A stretch of 64,000 nt of DNA. It comes from Castellaniella hirudinis (GTDB taxonomy: Bacteria; Pseudomonadota; Gammaproteobacteria; Burkholderiales; Burkholderiaceae_B). Position numbers and translations under genes: made by a program. Every line of letters starts with the position of its first letter. The first letter of the stretch is position 1. The stretch is taken from assembly GCF_042651965.1 (NCBI RefSeq), contig NZ_JBHSDY010000010.1, positions 248,001 through 312,000 of the forward strand. The letters are read 5' to 3'. Positions 1 to 8,102 of this stretch are shown in pieces. The notes under the pieces are model-generated. The model had not been told where the DNA came from. It made no database searches and saw nothing but the letters and a program-made list of their open reading frames with translations.

Positions 1-696
1 GAGGTCTTTCTGGTCGAGGGCGATTCGGCGGGCGGTTCGGCCAAGATGGGCCGCGACAAGGAATTCCAGGCCATCCTGCCGCTGCGCGGCAAGATCCTGA
101 ACGCCTGGGAGGTCGAGCGCGACCGGCTGTTTGCCAACCAGGAAATCCATGACATCTCCGTGGCCATCGGCGTCGATCCGCATGGTCCCGGCCAGGAACC
201 CGACCTGTCGGGCCTGCGCTACGGCCGCATCTGCATCCTGTCGGATGCGGACGTGGACGGCGCGCACATCCAGGTGCTGCTGCTGACCCTGTTCCTGCGC
301 CACTTCCCGCGCCTGATCGAGACCGGCCACGTCTACATCGCCCGTCCGCCGCTGTTCCGCGTGGACGTGCCGGCGGCCGGCAAGCGTCCGGCGCGCAAGC
401 TCTACTGCCTGGATCAGGCGGAACTGGATTCGGTGCTGGACAAGCTGCGCGGCGAAGGCCTGCGCGAGGGCGGCTGGCGCATCAGCCGCTTCAAGGGCCT
501 GGGCGAGATGAATGCCGAACAACTCTGGGACACGACGCTGAACCCGGACACCCGCCGTCTGGCGCAGGTGCGCCACGGCGACGAGGGCCTGACGGCCTCG
601 GCGCGCATGTTCGACATGCTGATGGCGCGCGGCGAAGCCGCCCAGCGGCGCGGCTGGTTGGAAGAAAAGGGCAATCTGGCCGACGTGGATGTGTAA
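1..696 (+). CDS. parE: DNA topoisomerase IV subunit B, C-terminal part (partial)
   Basis: The reading frame is open from base 1 and gives 231 codons before the TAA. The first residues carry the TOPRIM signature EGDSAGGSAK followed by the basic stretch PLRGKILN, and DADVDGAHI, a metal-binding acidic motif, lies near residue 83. ParE is the ATPase/TOPRIM subunit of topoisomerase IV, which decatenates daughter chromosomes together with ParC. The N-terminal GHKL ATPase domain (roughly 400 residues) lies upstream of the window. The C-terminal sequence RFKGLGEMN is typical of type IIA B subunits. parC starts 10 bases downstream, so this is ParE rather than GyrB. Confidence 0.95.
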   Translation, partial: EVFLVEGDSAGGSAKMGRDKEFQAILPLRGKILNAWEVERDRLFANQEIHDISVAIGVDPHGPGQEPDLSGLRYGRICILSDADVDGAHIQVLLLTLFLRHFPRLIETGHVYIARPPLFRVDVPAAGKRPARKLYCLDQAELDSVLDKLRGEGLREGGWRISRFKGLGEMNAEQLWDTTLNPDTRRLAQVRHGDEGLTASARMFDMLMARGEAAQRRGWLEEKGNLADVDV

Positions 697-705
697 AGGA
701 CTGGA

Positions 706-3018
706 ATGGATTTGAATCAGACTGAATTGCCGGACGGCGGGGATGACGACGGCCTGGTGCTGGCGCGCTACGCCGAGCAGGCCTATCTGGACTACGCCGT
801 GTCGGTGGTGCGCGGTCGCGCGCTGCCGGAGGTGTCCGACGGCCAGAAACCGGTGCAGCGCCGCATTTTGTACGCCATGGACGCCATGGGCCTGGGGCCG
901 CAGGCCCGGCCGGTGAAATCCGCCCGCGTGGTCGGTGACGTGCTGGGCAAATACCACCCGCACGGCGACCAGGCGGCCTACGACGCCATGGTGCGGATGG
1001 CGCAGGATTTCGCGCTGCGCTATCCCTTGATCGACGGGCAGGGCAACTTCGGTTCGCGCGACGGCGACAATGCCGCCGCCATGCGCTACACCGAGGCCCG
1101 CCTGACGCCGTTCTCCCGCTTGCTGCTGGACGAACTGGACGAAGGCACGGTCGATTTCACGCCCAACTATGACGGCAGCCAGGAAGAGCCCGTGTGCCTG
1201 CCGGCGCGCCTGCCCATCATGCTGCTGAACGGCGCTTCGGGCATCGCGGTGGGCATGGCCACGGAAATCCCCTCGCATAATCTGCGCGAGGTCGCGCGTG
1301 CCTGCGTGGCCCTGCTGCGCAAGCCGGCCTTGTCCGACGAGGACTTGTTCGCCCTGGTGCCGGGACCGGATTTCCCCGGCGGCGGCCAGATCATCACGCC
1401 GGCCGAGGACATCGCCCAGATCTACGCCGGCGGCCGGGGCAGCCTGAAAGCCCGCGCGCGCTGGCATTTCGAGGACATGGCGCGCGGCCAGTGGCAACTG
1501 GTGGTCACCGAACTGCCGCCCGGCGCCTCGGCGCAGAAAATCCTGGAAACCATCGAGGACCTGACCAATCCCAAGCCGCGCGCCGGCAAGAAATCCCTGT
1601 CGGCCGAACAGCAGCAGACCAAGGCGCTGGTGCTGAACATGCTGGACTCGGTGCGTGACGAATCCGGCAAGCAGGATCCCGTGCGGCTGGTGTTCGAGCC
1701 CAAGACCAGCCGCATCGACCGCGACGAGTTCGTCAACATGCTGCTGGTCCGGACCGGGCTGGAAGGCAATGTGTCGATCAATCTGGTGTGCATCGACACC
1801 GACGGGCGGCCCGGCCAGCGCAGCCTGCGCCAGGTCCTGGCGTCCTGGCTGGATTTCCGCGCGCAGACGGTCACGCGGCGCACCCGCCATCGCCTGGACA
1901 AGGTGCTGGACCGCATCCACATCCTGGAAGGCCGCAGCATCGTCTACCTGAACGTGGACGAGGTCATCCGCACCATCCGCGAGGCGGACGAGCCCCGCGC
2001 GGCGCTGATGGAACGCTTCCGCCTCAGCGAGCGCCAGGCCGACGACATCCTGGAAATGCGCCTGCGCCAACTGGCCCGGCTGGAGGGCATCCGCATCGAA
2101 CAGGAGCTGGAGAAAAAGCGCGAAGAGCAAGTGGCGCTGCAAGAACTGCTGGACGATCCTGCGGCGTTCAAGCGCCTGATGATCCGCGAGATCGAGGCCG
2201 ACGCCAAGCAGTACGGCGACGACCGCCGCACCCTGATCGAAACCGCCGAGCGCGCCGTCCTGGAAACCCAGGTGGTGGACGAGCCGGTCACGGTGGTGGT
2301 GTCCCAGAAGGGCTGGCTGCGCGCCCGCCAGGGCCATGGCCACGATGCGACGCAGTTCGGTTTCAAGACCGGCGATGCCCTGTATGACGCTATCGAATGC
2401 CGCAGCACGCAAGAGCTCATGGCCCTGTCCAATACCGGCCGGTCCTACAGCATCGCGGTGTCCAGCCTGCCGTCGGCGCGCGGCGACGGGCAGCCGGTGA
2501 CCTCGATGATCAGTCTGGAGGCGGGCAGCCGCATCGTCCACATGCTGGCGGGCGCGACCGATCGGCGCATCCTGCTGGGCGTGGCCTCCGGCTTCGGCTT
2601 CCTGGCGCGGATCGGCGATCTGTCCACCCGGCAGAACGCGGGCAAGCAGTTCATCACCCTGGACAAGGGCGACACGCTGCTCAAGCCGCTGCTCCTGCGC
2701 GCGGACGACACGGCCGTGGCGTTCCTCAGCCGCAAGGGCAAGTTCCTGGTGGTGGCGCTCGATGAACTGAAGACCCTGGCCAGCGGCGGGCGCGGCACCA
2801 TCCTGATGGGGCTGGACGAAGGCGACCGCATCGAACAATGGGCCGGCGTGGGGGCGGCGGGCGTGGTGCTGCGCGGCGTCTACCGGGCGCGTGATACCGA
2901 ACTGGTGCTGACGCCCGAGGAACTGGCTCAGTACACCGGCCGGCGGGCGCGCAAGGGCCGCCTGCTGGACGTCAAGATCAAGCAGCCCAGTCTGTGGCCG
3001 GGCGCGGAGGAGTCCTGA
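706..3018 (+). CDS. parC: DNA topoisomerase IV subunit A
   Basis: A 770-residue type IIA topoisomerase A subunit that cleaves and rejoins DNA in complex with ParE. The winged-helix/tower part holds the catalytic tyrosine in AAMRYTEARL (Tyr128). The C-terminal third, from about residue 500, is a shortened beta-pinwheel typical of ParC rather than GyrA, with no GyrA-box visible. The quinolone-binding loop reads HPHGDQAAYD, so the position of E. coli Ser80 is Gln and that of Glu84 is Asp. The gene follows parE by 10 bases, so the two are probably co-transcribed and translated in step. Confidence 0.96.
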   Translation: MDLNQTELPDGGDDDGLVLARYAEQAYLDYAVSVVRGRALPEVSDGQKPVQRRILYAMDAMGLGPQARPVKSARVVGDVLGKYHPHGDQAAYDAMVRMAQDFALRYPLIDGQGNFGSRDGDNAAAMRYTEARLTPFSRLLLDELDEGTVDFTPNYDGSQEEPVCLPARLPIMLLNGASGIAVGMATEIPSHNLREVARACVALLRKPALSDEDLFALVPGPDFPGGGQIITPAEDIAQIYAGGRGSLKARARWHFEDMARGQWQLVVTELPPGASAQKILETIEDLTNPKPRAGKKSLSAEQQQTKALVLNMLDSVRDESGKQDPVRLVFEPKTSRIDRDEFVNMLLVRTGLEGNVSINLVCIDTDGRPGQRSLRQVLASWLDFRAQTVTRRTRHRLDKVLDRIHILEGRSIVYLNVDEVIRTIREADEPRAALMERFRLSERQADDILEMRLRQLARLEGIRIEQELEKKREEQVALQELLDDPAAFKRLMIREIEADAKQYGDDRRTLIETAERAVLETQVVDEPVTVVVSQKGWLRARQGHGHDATQFGFKTGDALYDAIECRSTQELMALSNTGRSYSIAVSSLPSARGDGQPVTSMISLEAGSRIVHMLAGATDRRILLGVASGFGFLARIGDLSTRQNAGKQFITLDKGDTLLKPLLLRADDTAVAFLSRKGKFLVVALDELKTLASGGRGTILMGLDEGDRIEQWAGVGAAGVVLRGVYRARDTELVLTPEELAQYTGRRARKGRLLDVKIKQPSLWPGAEES

Positions 3019-3038
3019 GATCCGCCCCGTGCCCGGAC

Positions 3039-3044
3039 TAGAAT
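3039..3044 (+). promoter_or_regulatory. possible -10 element before the ferredoxin reductase gene
   Basis: TAGAAT lies 34 bases before the next start codon, in the only short gap between parC and the reductase gene. No convincing -35 hexamer is visible. This is a weak call based on one hexamer and its position. Confidence 0.3.
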
Positions 3045-3078
3045 AGGGTTCCTGCACTATGTTGATGGAAGTCACGTC

Positions 3079-4125
3079 ATGAGTTTCAAGGTCACGGTGC
3101 TGCCGGCGGGTCGGGAATTCCCGGCCGAGCCGGGGCAGACGGTCCTGGAGGCCGCCCTGGCGGCCGGCATCGTCCTGCCTTATAGCTGCCGCAACGGCAC
3201 CTGTTCCACCTGCGAGGGCCGGGTGGTTTCGGGCGACTACGACGCCGGGCCGGCGCCGGCGCGCATTCTGGATGCCGACCGACTGGCCCAGGGGCATACC
3301 CTGTTGTGCCAGGCGCGGCCGTCCTCGGATCTGGTGATCGAGGCCCGCGAAGTCCGCATGGCCGATGACATCGTGGTGCGCAAGATGCCCGTGCGGGTGC
3401 TGTCGCTGGAGCCTTTGGCATCCGACGTGATGGAAATCACCCTGCAATTGCCCTCGGCGGAGGCCTTCCGTTTCCAGCCCGGGCAGTATCTGGAGTTCAT
3501 CCTCAAGGACGGCAGCCGGCGCAGCTATTCCATGGCCTGCAGCCAGGCCGACGATCATCAGGTGCGCCTGCACGTGCGCCACATGCCGGGCGGGCTGTTC
3601 ACCAGCCGGGTCTTCGGCGCAGGCGCCGAGCCGATCAAACCGCGCGAGATCCTGCGCATCGAGGGGCCGCTGGGCTCGTTCTTTCTGGACCCCGACGATA
3701 CGCGGCCGATCATCTTCCTGGCCAGCGGTACGGGTTTCGCCCCCATCCAGGCCATGATCGAAGGCATGCTGGCCCGGGGCGATACACGTCCGGCGACGCT
3801 GTACTGGGGCGGGCGCCGCCCCGCCGACCTGTATCGACAGGATCTGGCGCTGGGGTGGCAGGACAGCCTGCCGGGCTTCCGCTTCGTGCCGGTCCTGTCC
3901 GAGGCCGAACCCGCCGATGGCTGGACGGGACGCGCCGGCTGGGTCCACCAGGCCGTCATGGACGACCTGCCCGACCTGTCCGGCCACCAGGTCTATGCGT
4001 GCGGCGCCCCCGTCATGGTCGAGGCCGCTCGCCGCGATTTTGTGGGGCGGTGCGGGCTGTCGCCGGATGCCTTCCATGCCGATGCGTTCACTTCGGCGGC
4101 GGACCGGATCGGGGCGGAGGCGTAA
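3079..4125 (+). CDS. 2Fe-2S ferredoxin / FAD / NAD(P)H oxidoreductase
   Basis: A 348-residue single-chain electron-transfer protein. Residues 1-90 form a plant-type ferredoxin domain with Cys37, Cys42, Cys45 and Cys77 (CRNGTCSTC then LLCQ). Residues 100-200 form the FAD domain, with RSYSMAC binding flavin. The C-terminal NAD(P) domain contains GTGFAPI. Relatives are annotated as CDP-6-deoxy-delta-3,4-glucoseen reductase (AscD/DdhD type), but that name comes from deoxysugar pathways and no such genes lie here. The safe description is an NAD(P)H-dependent reductase feeding an unknown oxygenase or dehydratase. The start is supported by GGAAG eight bases upstream. Confidence 0.85.
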   Translation: MSFKVTVLPAGREFPAEPGQTVLEAALAAGIVLPYSCRNGTCSTCEGRVVSGDYDAGPAPARILDADRLAQGHTLLCQARPSSDLVIEAREVRMADDIVVRKMPVRVLSLEPLASDVMEITLQLPSAEAFRFQPGQYLEFILKDGSRRSYSMACSQADDHQVRLHVRHMPGGLFTSRVFGAGAEPIKPREILRIEGPLGSFFLDPDDTRPIIFLASGTGFAPIQAMIEGMLARGDTRPATLYWGGRRPADLYRQDLALGWQDSLPGFRFVPVLSEAEPADGWTGRAGWVHQAVMDDLPDLSGHQVYACGAPVMVEAARRDFVGRCGLSPDAFHADAFTSAADRIGAEA

Positions 4126-4396
4126 ATTTTTTCCAGGCCGCGTACTCCCGCGGCATGCACACAGCACACGGCCGGTAACCGGCGGCGATGGCCGCGGCCT
4201 CATCGGCAAAGAACACGCGGTGTTTCACATAGCCGCCGCGCGCAATCGCCTGCAGTGCGGCGCGGCAATCGAGCCGGCCGTACCGCTTGCCGCCGCGATG
4301 GCCGCCAAGCGTGCCCGGCACGGGGCTGATGCAAGGCCTGCCATCCGGCCCGATCAGCCTGAATGTGCCCGATGAAGTCTTACCCGATGCCGTCAT
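4088..4396 (-). CDS. stand-alone Ada-type metal-binding domain protein
   Basis: A 102-residue protein starting at the ATG at 4396, which overlaps the end of the upstream oxygenase gene by 17 bases. An ATG further out at 4483 would run deep into that gene and is less likely. The C-terminal half resembles the metal-binding half of the Ada N-domain: FFADEAAAIAAGYRPCAVC has the GYRPCxxC signature (Cys77, Cys80). The upstream cysteine site reads LDCRAAL, so Cys44 is present but the partner matching the methyl-accepting E. coli Ada pair (Cys38/Cys42) is Leu. It is the last gene of an operon whose first gene encodes an Ada lacking this domain. It may bind metal or damaged DNA; direct phosphotriester repair is doubtful. 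Confidence 0.72.
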   Translation of the reverse strand: MTASGKTSSGTFRLIGPDGRPCISPVPGTLGGHRGGKRYGRLDCRAALQAIARGGYVKHRVFFADEAAAIAAGYRPCAVCMPREYAAWKKFTPPPRSGPPPK

Positions 4397-5120
4397 GAGC
4401 GGCCCCCGGTCCATTTCGCGGCGCGTCATGAAACGACAATTCCAGGCCGATGCGTTCGCCCTGTCGCACGCGGCTGACGGCATGCTTGAGGTTGACCCGG
4501 TAATAGCCCCTGGCGCCCTTGAAAGGCCGTTCCGCCGTGGCGATCACCGCCAAATCGCCCAGCTTGAGCGGCAACACCACGGGGCGCGACTGCATGCGCG
4601 GGCGCTGCTCCGTCATCACGAACTCGCCTCCCTGAAAATCAACGCCCGGCTCGGACAGTACGGCGACGATCTGCGTGGGAAACACCTGCTCGCCGTCATT
4701 GCGCTGGTGCAGCGCCAGGTGATCGTCCTCGATCAAGCGGTTCAGATGAGACTGCGCCCGCGTCTGGCCTGCCTCGCGGTTGCATTGCAGAAATGCCTCG
4801 AATGCTGCCGGATAGCGGTGACCGACGCCCAGGGTTTCGTTCCAGCGATTGGCGATGACGACCAGGCGACGGTAGAGCGCGGCGCGCCACCGTGCCAGCG
4901 GCGCGGGTAAGCCGGCATCGAAGTAGAACAACTCACCGCGCCCGAGGCCGCTGGAGGCCAAGGTCGCTCGGTGGAGGCCGATGGCCGAGACTTGCCGCGC
5001 CAGGTCCCGCGCTTCATCGCGGCCCAACAGGCCGGGCAGCACGGCGTAGCCTTCGACATCCATCTGCCGGCCGATGTCCGCCCAGTCCAGGTGGTCAAGC
5101 CGTGTCTCGAATGCGCTCAT
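4380..5120 (-). CDS. 2OG-Fe(II) oxygenase paralogue with altered iron site
   Basis: A 246-residue protein whose start ATG at 5120 has GGGAGAGG upstream. It is paralogous to the oxygenase at 6745-7467: they share GRGE, IANRWN, the SEPG/SKPG segment, GGEFVMTE and the ending FHDA. In the paralogue the iron-binding HxD is HQD; here the same position reads HQRND, so His138 remains but the expected Asp is Arg140, with Asp142 two residues later. The distal His213 (LKHAVSR) and the basic 2OG-binding region are kept. It sits between the ada-like gene (14-base gap) and the Ada metal-domain gene (17-base overlap). It could be a degraded, non-catalytic or register-shifted oxygenase. Confidence 0.75.
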   Translation of the reverse strand: MSAFETRLDHLDWADIGRQMDVEGYAVLPGLLGRDEARDLARQVSAIGLHRATLASSGLGRGELFYFDAGLPAPLARWRAALYRRLVVIANRWNETLGVGHRYPAAFEAFLQCNREAGQTRAQSHLNRLIEDDHLALHQRNDGEQVFPTQIVAVLSEPGVDFQGGEFVMTEQRPRMQSRPVVLPLKLGDLAVIATAERPFKGARGYYRVNLKHAVSRVRQGERIGLELSFHDAPRNGPGAAHDGIG

Positions 5121-5134
5121 GCAGCGCCTCTCCC

Positions 5135-5998
5135 TCAAGCCAGGGCTTCGCGGCGCAGCAGTTCGCGCTTGCGATCCACACCCCAGCGGTAGCCGGCCAG
5201 ATCGCCGTCGCGCCGCACGACGCGGTGGCAGGGAATGGCCACGGCAATGTGGTTCGTGGCGCATGCCTGGGCCACGGCGCGCACGGCCTTGGGCGAACCG
5301 ATGCGTTCAGCGATTTCCGAATAGCTCACGGTGGCGCCCGGCGGGATCTCGCGCAGCGCACGCCAGACGCGTTCCTGGAAGGCCGTGCCCTGCACGTCCA
5401 GCGGCAGGTGCAGGCCCACCGAAGGCGCTTCGATGAAACCGACTACCTGGGCAATCAACTGCTCGAACGCGTCGTCGCACCCGATGAGCTCGGCCTTGGG
5501 GAATTGGTCCTGCAGATCGCGCACCAGCTTGTCAGGATCGTCGCCCAGCAGGATGGCGCAGATGCCGCGCTGGCTCTGGGCCGCCAGGATGGCGCCGAGC
5601 GAGCATTGGCCTACCGCGAAGCGAATGACCGCCCCGGCGCCGCCCGCCCGATAGTCCCGCGCGCGCATGCCCAGCAACTGGTCGGAGGCTTCGTAGAACC
5701 GGCTGTTGGAATTGAAGCCGCTGTCGTAGATGGCATGGGTAATGGACGCATCCGGACTGCCCAGTTCCGCGCGCAGCCTGCGGGCGCGCCAAGCTGCGCC
5801 GTAGGCCCTGGGCGTCAGGCCGGTTTCGGCCTTGAACAGACGGTGGAAGTGGAACGGGCTCATGCCCACCCCGGCAGCCAACTCGTCCAGCGACGGCGGT
5901 GTCTCGGCGGCCTCGATCAAGCGGCAGGCGCGCGCCACCAGGGCGGCACGCTCGGTGGCTGTGCGAGTCCGGCTGGCGGCGGCAGTGGTCGTCTTCAT
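5135..5998 (-). CDS. ada: Ada-like AraC regulator / O6-methylguanine-DNA methyltransferase without N-domain
   Basis: A 287-residue protein. Residues 15-115 form an AraC-type double helix-turn-helix (MSPFHFHRLFKAETG, then ITHAIYDSGFNSNSRFYE). Residues 125-287 form an Ogt/Ada methyltransferase domain with the acceptor Cys257 in IPCHRVV. The E. coli Ada N-terminal methylphosphotriester domain is absent. The ATG at 5998 is chosen because AGGA lies upstream and because a shared element sits 60 bases before both this start and that of ogt; an in-frame ATG at 6025 is the alternative. It probably repairs O6-alkylguanine and may control the island, though the usual methylation-triggered activation would need another sensor. 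Confidence 0.85.
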   Translation of the reverse strand: MKTTTAAASRTRTATERAALVARACRLIEAAETPPSLDELAAGVGMSPFHFHRLFKAETGLTPRAYGAAWRARRLRAELGSPDASITHAIYDSGFNSNSRFYEASDQLLGMRARDYRAGGAGAVIRFAVGQCSLGAILAAQSQRGICAILLGDDPDKLVRDLQDQFPKAELIGCDDAFEQLIAQVVGFIEAPSVGLHLPLDVQGTAFQERVWRALREIPPGATVSYSEIAERIGSPKAVRAVAQACATNHIAVAIPCHRVVRRDGDLAGYRWGVDRKRELLRREALA

Positions 5999-6058
5999 GG
6001 CGGAAATCCTATCCTCATCAATCATAGAGCCAGAATAGGCAAGACCTCGATCGCAAGC

Positions 6059-6078
6059 ACTCCGATTCTTGCGGTCGA
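6059..6078 (-). promoter_or_regulatory. shared upstream element, copy 1 (before ada)
   Basis: This 20-base segment differs at only 2 positions from 8103-8122. On the minus strand both contain CCG-N7-CGG around a CAA/AA core. The segment ends 60 bases before the ada start codon at 5998, the same distance as copy 2 has to the ogt start. The matched spacing before two related repair operons points to an operator, plausibly bound by the AraC-type Ada protein. The binding itself is inferred. Confidence 0.6.
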
Positions 6079-6097
6079 TACGCTTGAATCCTCGCCA

Positions 6098-6748
6098 TCA
6101 CCCCGCCTTGCGGAACGTGAAATTGATGCGCCGGCTGCCCAACAGCGCATGCGGTTCATCCTTGAGCGGCATCACGCCGTGGTAACGCATGCGATCCACG
6201 CCGCCCCACACCACTACATCGCCGTGCAGCAGCGGCACCTTGACCGTGGGGTCGGTGCGTTTGTGACCGCCGAACAGAAACACGGCGCGCATGCCCAGTG
6301 AGACCGAGACGATGGGCGCGTCGTAATCCCGCTCGTTCTTGTCCTGGTGCAGCGACATCCGGCTGCCCGGCAGATAGCGATTGACCAGACAGGCATCGGG
6401 CTCGAAGGCGTCGAAACCCGCCGCCGTGGCCGCTTCGCGCGCCAAACGCGCAAACACCGCCGGCATGCCTGGCCAGGGTTGGCCGGTGTCGGGATCGGTC
6501 GAGGTGTAGCGATAGCCGCTGCGGTCGGTCGTCCAGCCCAACGCGCCGCAATTCGTCAGCGCCACCGACATGGTGAAGCCGCCGGGCGTCACCATGTGCC
6601 GGAAGGGTGACTGGGCCTCGATGGCGGCAAGCGCGGGCATCACTTCGCGCACATAGGGCAATGCGAAGCCTCGCAACACCATCGCCGCAGCGCCCAGGCG
6701 CTGGTCCGGCGCTGCGGCCTCGAAAAGTGCCAGCGTTTCCATGCTCAC
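6098..6748 (-). CDS. alkB: DNA oxidative demethylase AlkB
   Basis: A 216-residue Fe(II)/2-oxoglutarate dioxygenase that repairs 1-methyladenine and 3-methylcytosine by oxidative demethylation. The iron ligands are His134 and Asp136 (LHQD) and His190 (RYHGV). The 2OG-binding motif RINFTFR supplies Arg207 and Arg213. The length matches E. coli AlkB. The start is a GTG at 6748 that overlaps the stop of the preceding oxygenase by four bases; an ATG two codons later at 6742 is also possible. It is the last gene of the ogt-oxygenase-alkB operon. Confidence 0.95.
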   Translation of the reverse strand: MSMETLALFEAAAPDQRLGAAAMVLRGFALPYVREVMPALAAIEAQSPFRHMVTPGGFTMSVALTNCGALGWTTDRSGYRYTSTDPDTGQPWPGMPAVFARLAREAATAAGFDAFEPDACLVNRYLPGSRMSLHQDKNERDYDAPIVSVSLGMRAVFLFGGHKRTDPTVKVPLLHGDVVVWGGVDRMRYHGVMPLKDEPHALLGSRRINFTFRKAG

Positions 6749-7467
6749 CTCGCGTCGTGAAAAATCAGGCCGACCGTATGGCGATGGCCGCTGAGAATGC
6801 GACTGACGCCGTGCCGCATGGCGACCTTGCGGCGTCCGCGCCGCCCCATCGCAGGCCGCTGATTGACGGTGAATACCACCGCATCGCCTTGACGCAGCGC
6901 CACGACGTCCGCGCGCTGCCCCCTGGCCGACGATTCCGTCATGACGAACTCCCCGCCGGTGAAATCCCGGCCGGGCTTTGACAGCAAGATGGCGACTTGC
7001 AAGGGAAAGACGAGTTCGCCGTACAGGTCCTGGTGCAAACAGTTGTAGTCATCCTTGCCATACTGAAGGATGAGCGGTGTGGGGCGAGTTTGACCCGCTT
7101 GGCGGCACCGCTGCAAAAAGGAATCCAACGCGTCAGGATACTGTATGTCGATCCCCAGTTGCCGGTTCCAGCGATTGGCAATGGGCGCAAGCCGGGGATA
7201 CAGCGCGTGGCGCAGCCGGTCGAGCAGCGGCGGCAGCGGGTACGCGAAATACTTGTATTCACCTCGCCCGAAACCGTGGCGGGCCATGACGATCCGCGAG
7301 CGGTAGCCTTTTTCTTGGGCGTAGAGCGCCGCGAGGGCGCCGCACTGCGCGTCGGTCAGGAGAGCGGGCAGCACGGCATTTCCATGCGCATCGAGCGAAC
7401 GCCCGATGCGCTCCCAGTCGCAGGCCTGCGACGGCACGGCAGGATCATGGTTCGCCGCAGGTTTCAC
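6745..7467 (-). CDS. 2OG-Fe(II) oxygenase with intact iron site
   Basis: A 240-residue oxygenase starting at GTG 7467, which overlaps the ogt stop codon (GTGA). It keeps the full facial triad: His145, Asp147 (CLHQDLYGE) and distal His219 (MRHGVSR), followed by an arginine-containing 2OG site and the end FHDAR. It resembles the proteobacterial oxygenase family often found beside ada/ogt/alkB genes, whose substrate I do not know to be established. Its position between ogt and alkB suggests a role in repair of alkylated nucleic acid. The gene at 4380-5120 is its paralogue. Confidence 0.82.
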   Translation of the reverse strand: MKPAANHDPAVPSQACDWERIGRSLDAHGNAVLPALLTDAQCGALAALYAQEKGYRSRIVMARHGFGRGEYKYFAYPLPPLLDRLRHALYPRLAPIANRWNRQLGIDIQYPDALDSFLQRCRQAGQTRPTPLILQYGKDDYNCLHQDLYGELVFPLQVAILLSKPGRDFTGGEFVMTESSARGQRADVVALRQGDAVVFTVNQRPAMGRRGRRKVAMRHGVSRILSGHRHTVGLIFHDAR

Positions 7468-8042
7468 AGGAGCGCCCCCACGGTGCCGGCCGCCTCGTCG
7501 GCCAGCAGCGCGCGCTTGCGATCCACGCCCCAGCGGTAGCCGGAGATCGAGCCATCGCTGCGCACCACGCGGTGGCAGGGAATGGCAATGGCCAACACAT
7601 TGGCCGCGCACGCTCCTGCCACGGCACGGACGGCTTCCGGCACACCAAGGTCACGCGCCACCTCGCTATAGCTGCGGGTCTTGCCGACCGGGATGCCGCA
7701 CAGCGCTTGCCAGACCTTTTGCTCGAACGCCGTGCCGCCGATGTCGAGATCGACTACGCCCTCGGCTGTGTCCTTGTCGATGAAGGCGACGACCTGATGG
7801 AGTTCGTGCTCCAGCGCCGCCTGGTCCGCCAGCAACTCGATACCCGGAAACGCGGCGGCGAGTTGCCTGCCCAACGCCTGCGCCTCTTCCCCCAGGAAGA
7901 TCGCGCAAATACCGCTTTGGCTGCGGCCGACAATCACCTTGCCCAGCACCGTCCGGCCGACGGCAAACCGGACGGGGCCCTCGACTTGGCTGCCCGGGGC
8001 GCGAAAGGTGTACTTGAACATGGAAACGGAACGGGTCTTCAT
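7464..8042 (-). CDS. ogt: methylated-DNA--protein-cysteine methyltransferase
   Basis: A 192-residue suicide methyltransferase with the acceptor Cys156 in IPCHRVV and the downstream YRWGVDRK segment. It aligns over nearly its whole length with the C-terminal domain of the ada-like gene product, so the two are paralogues. It has no AraC or metal-binding domain. It is the first gene of an operon with an oxygenase (4-base overlap) and alkB. The start at 8042 gives MKTRS, echoing MKTTT of the ada-like protein, and the shared element lies 60 bases before it. Confidence 0.93.
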   Translation of the reverse strand: MKTRSVSMFKYTFRAPGSQVEGPVRFAVGRTVLGKVIVGRSQSGICAIFLGEEAQALGRQLAAAFPGIELLADQAALEHELHQVVAFIDKDTAEGVVDLDIGGTAFEQKVWQALCGIPVGKTRSYSEVARDLGVPEAVRAVAGACAANVLAIAIPCHRVVRSDGSISGYRWGVDRKRALLADEAAGTVGALL

Positions 8043-8102
8043 GATGACGGCTCTCTGAAATGAATGAGTGAGATCAGTCTAGAAGGCCGCGCGCTGCCAG
8101 AA

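Noticed and set aside
4892..6301. A 469-codon plus-strand frame across the repair island
   Set aside because: It is antisense to the oxygenase, ada-like and alkB genes, all of which carry active-site motifs.
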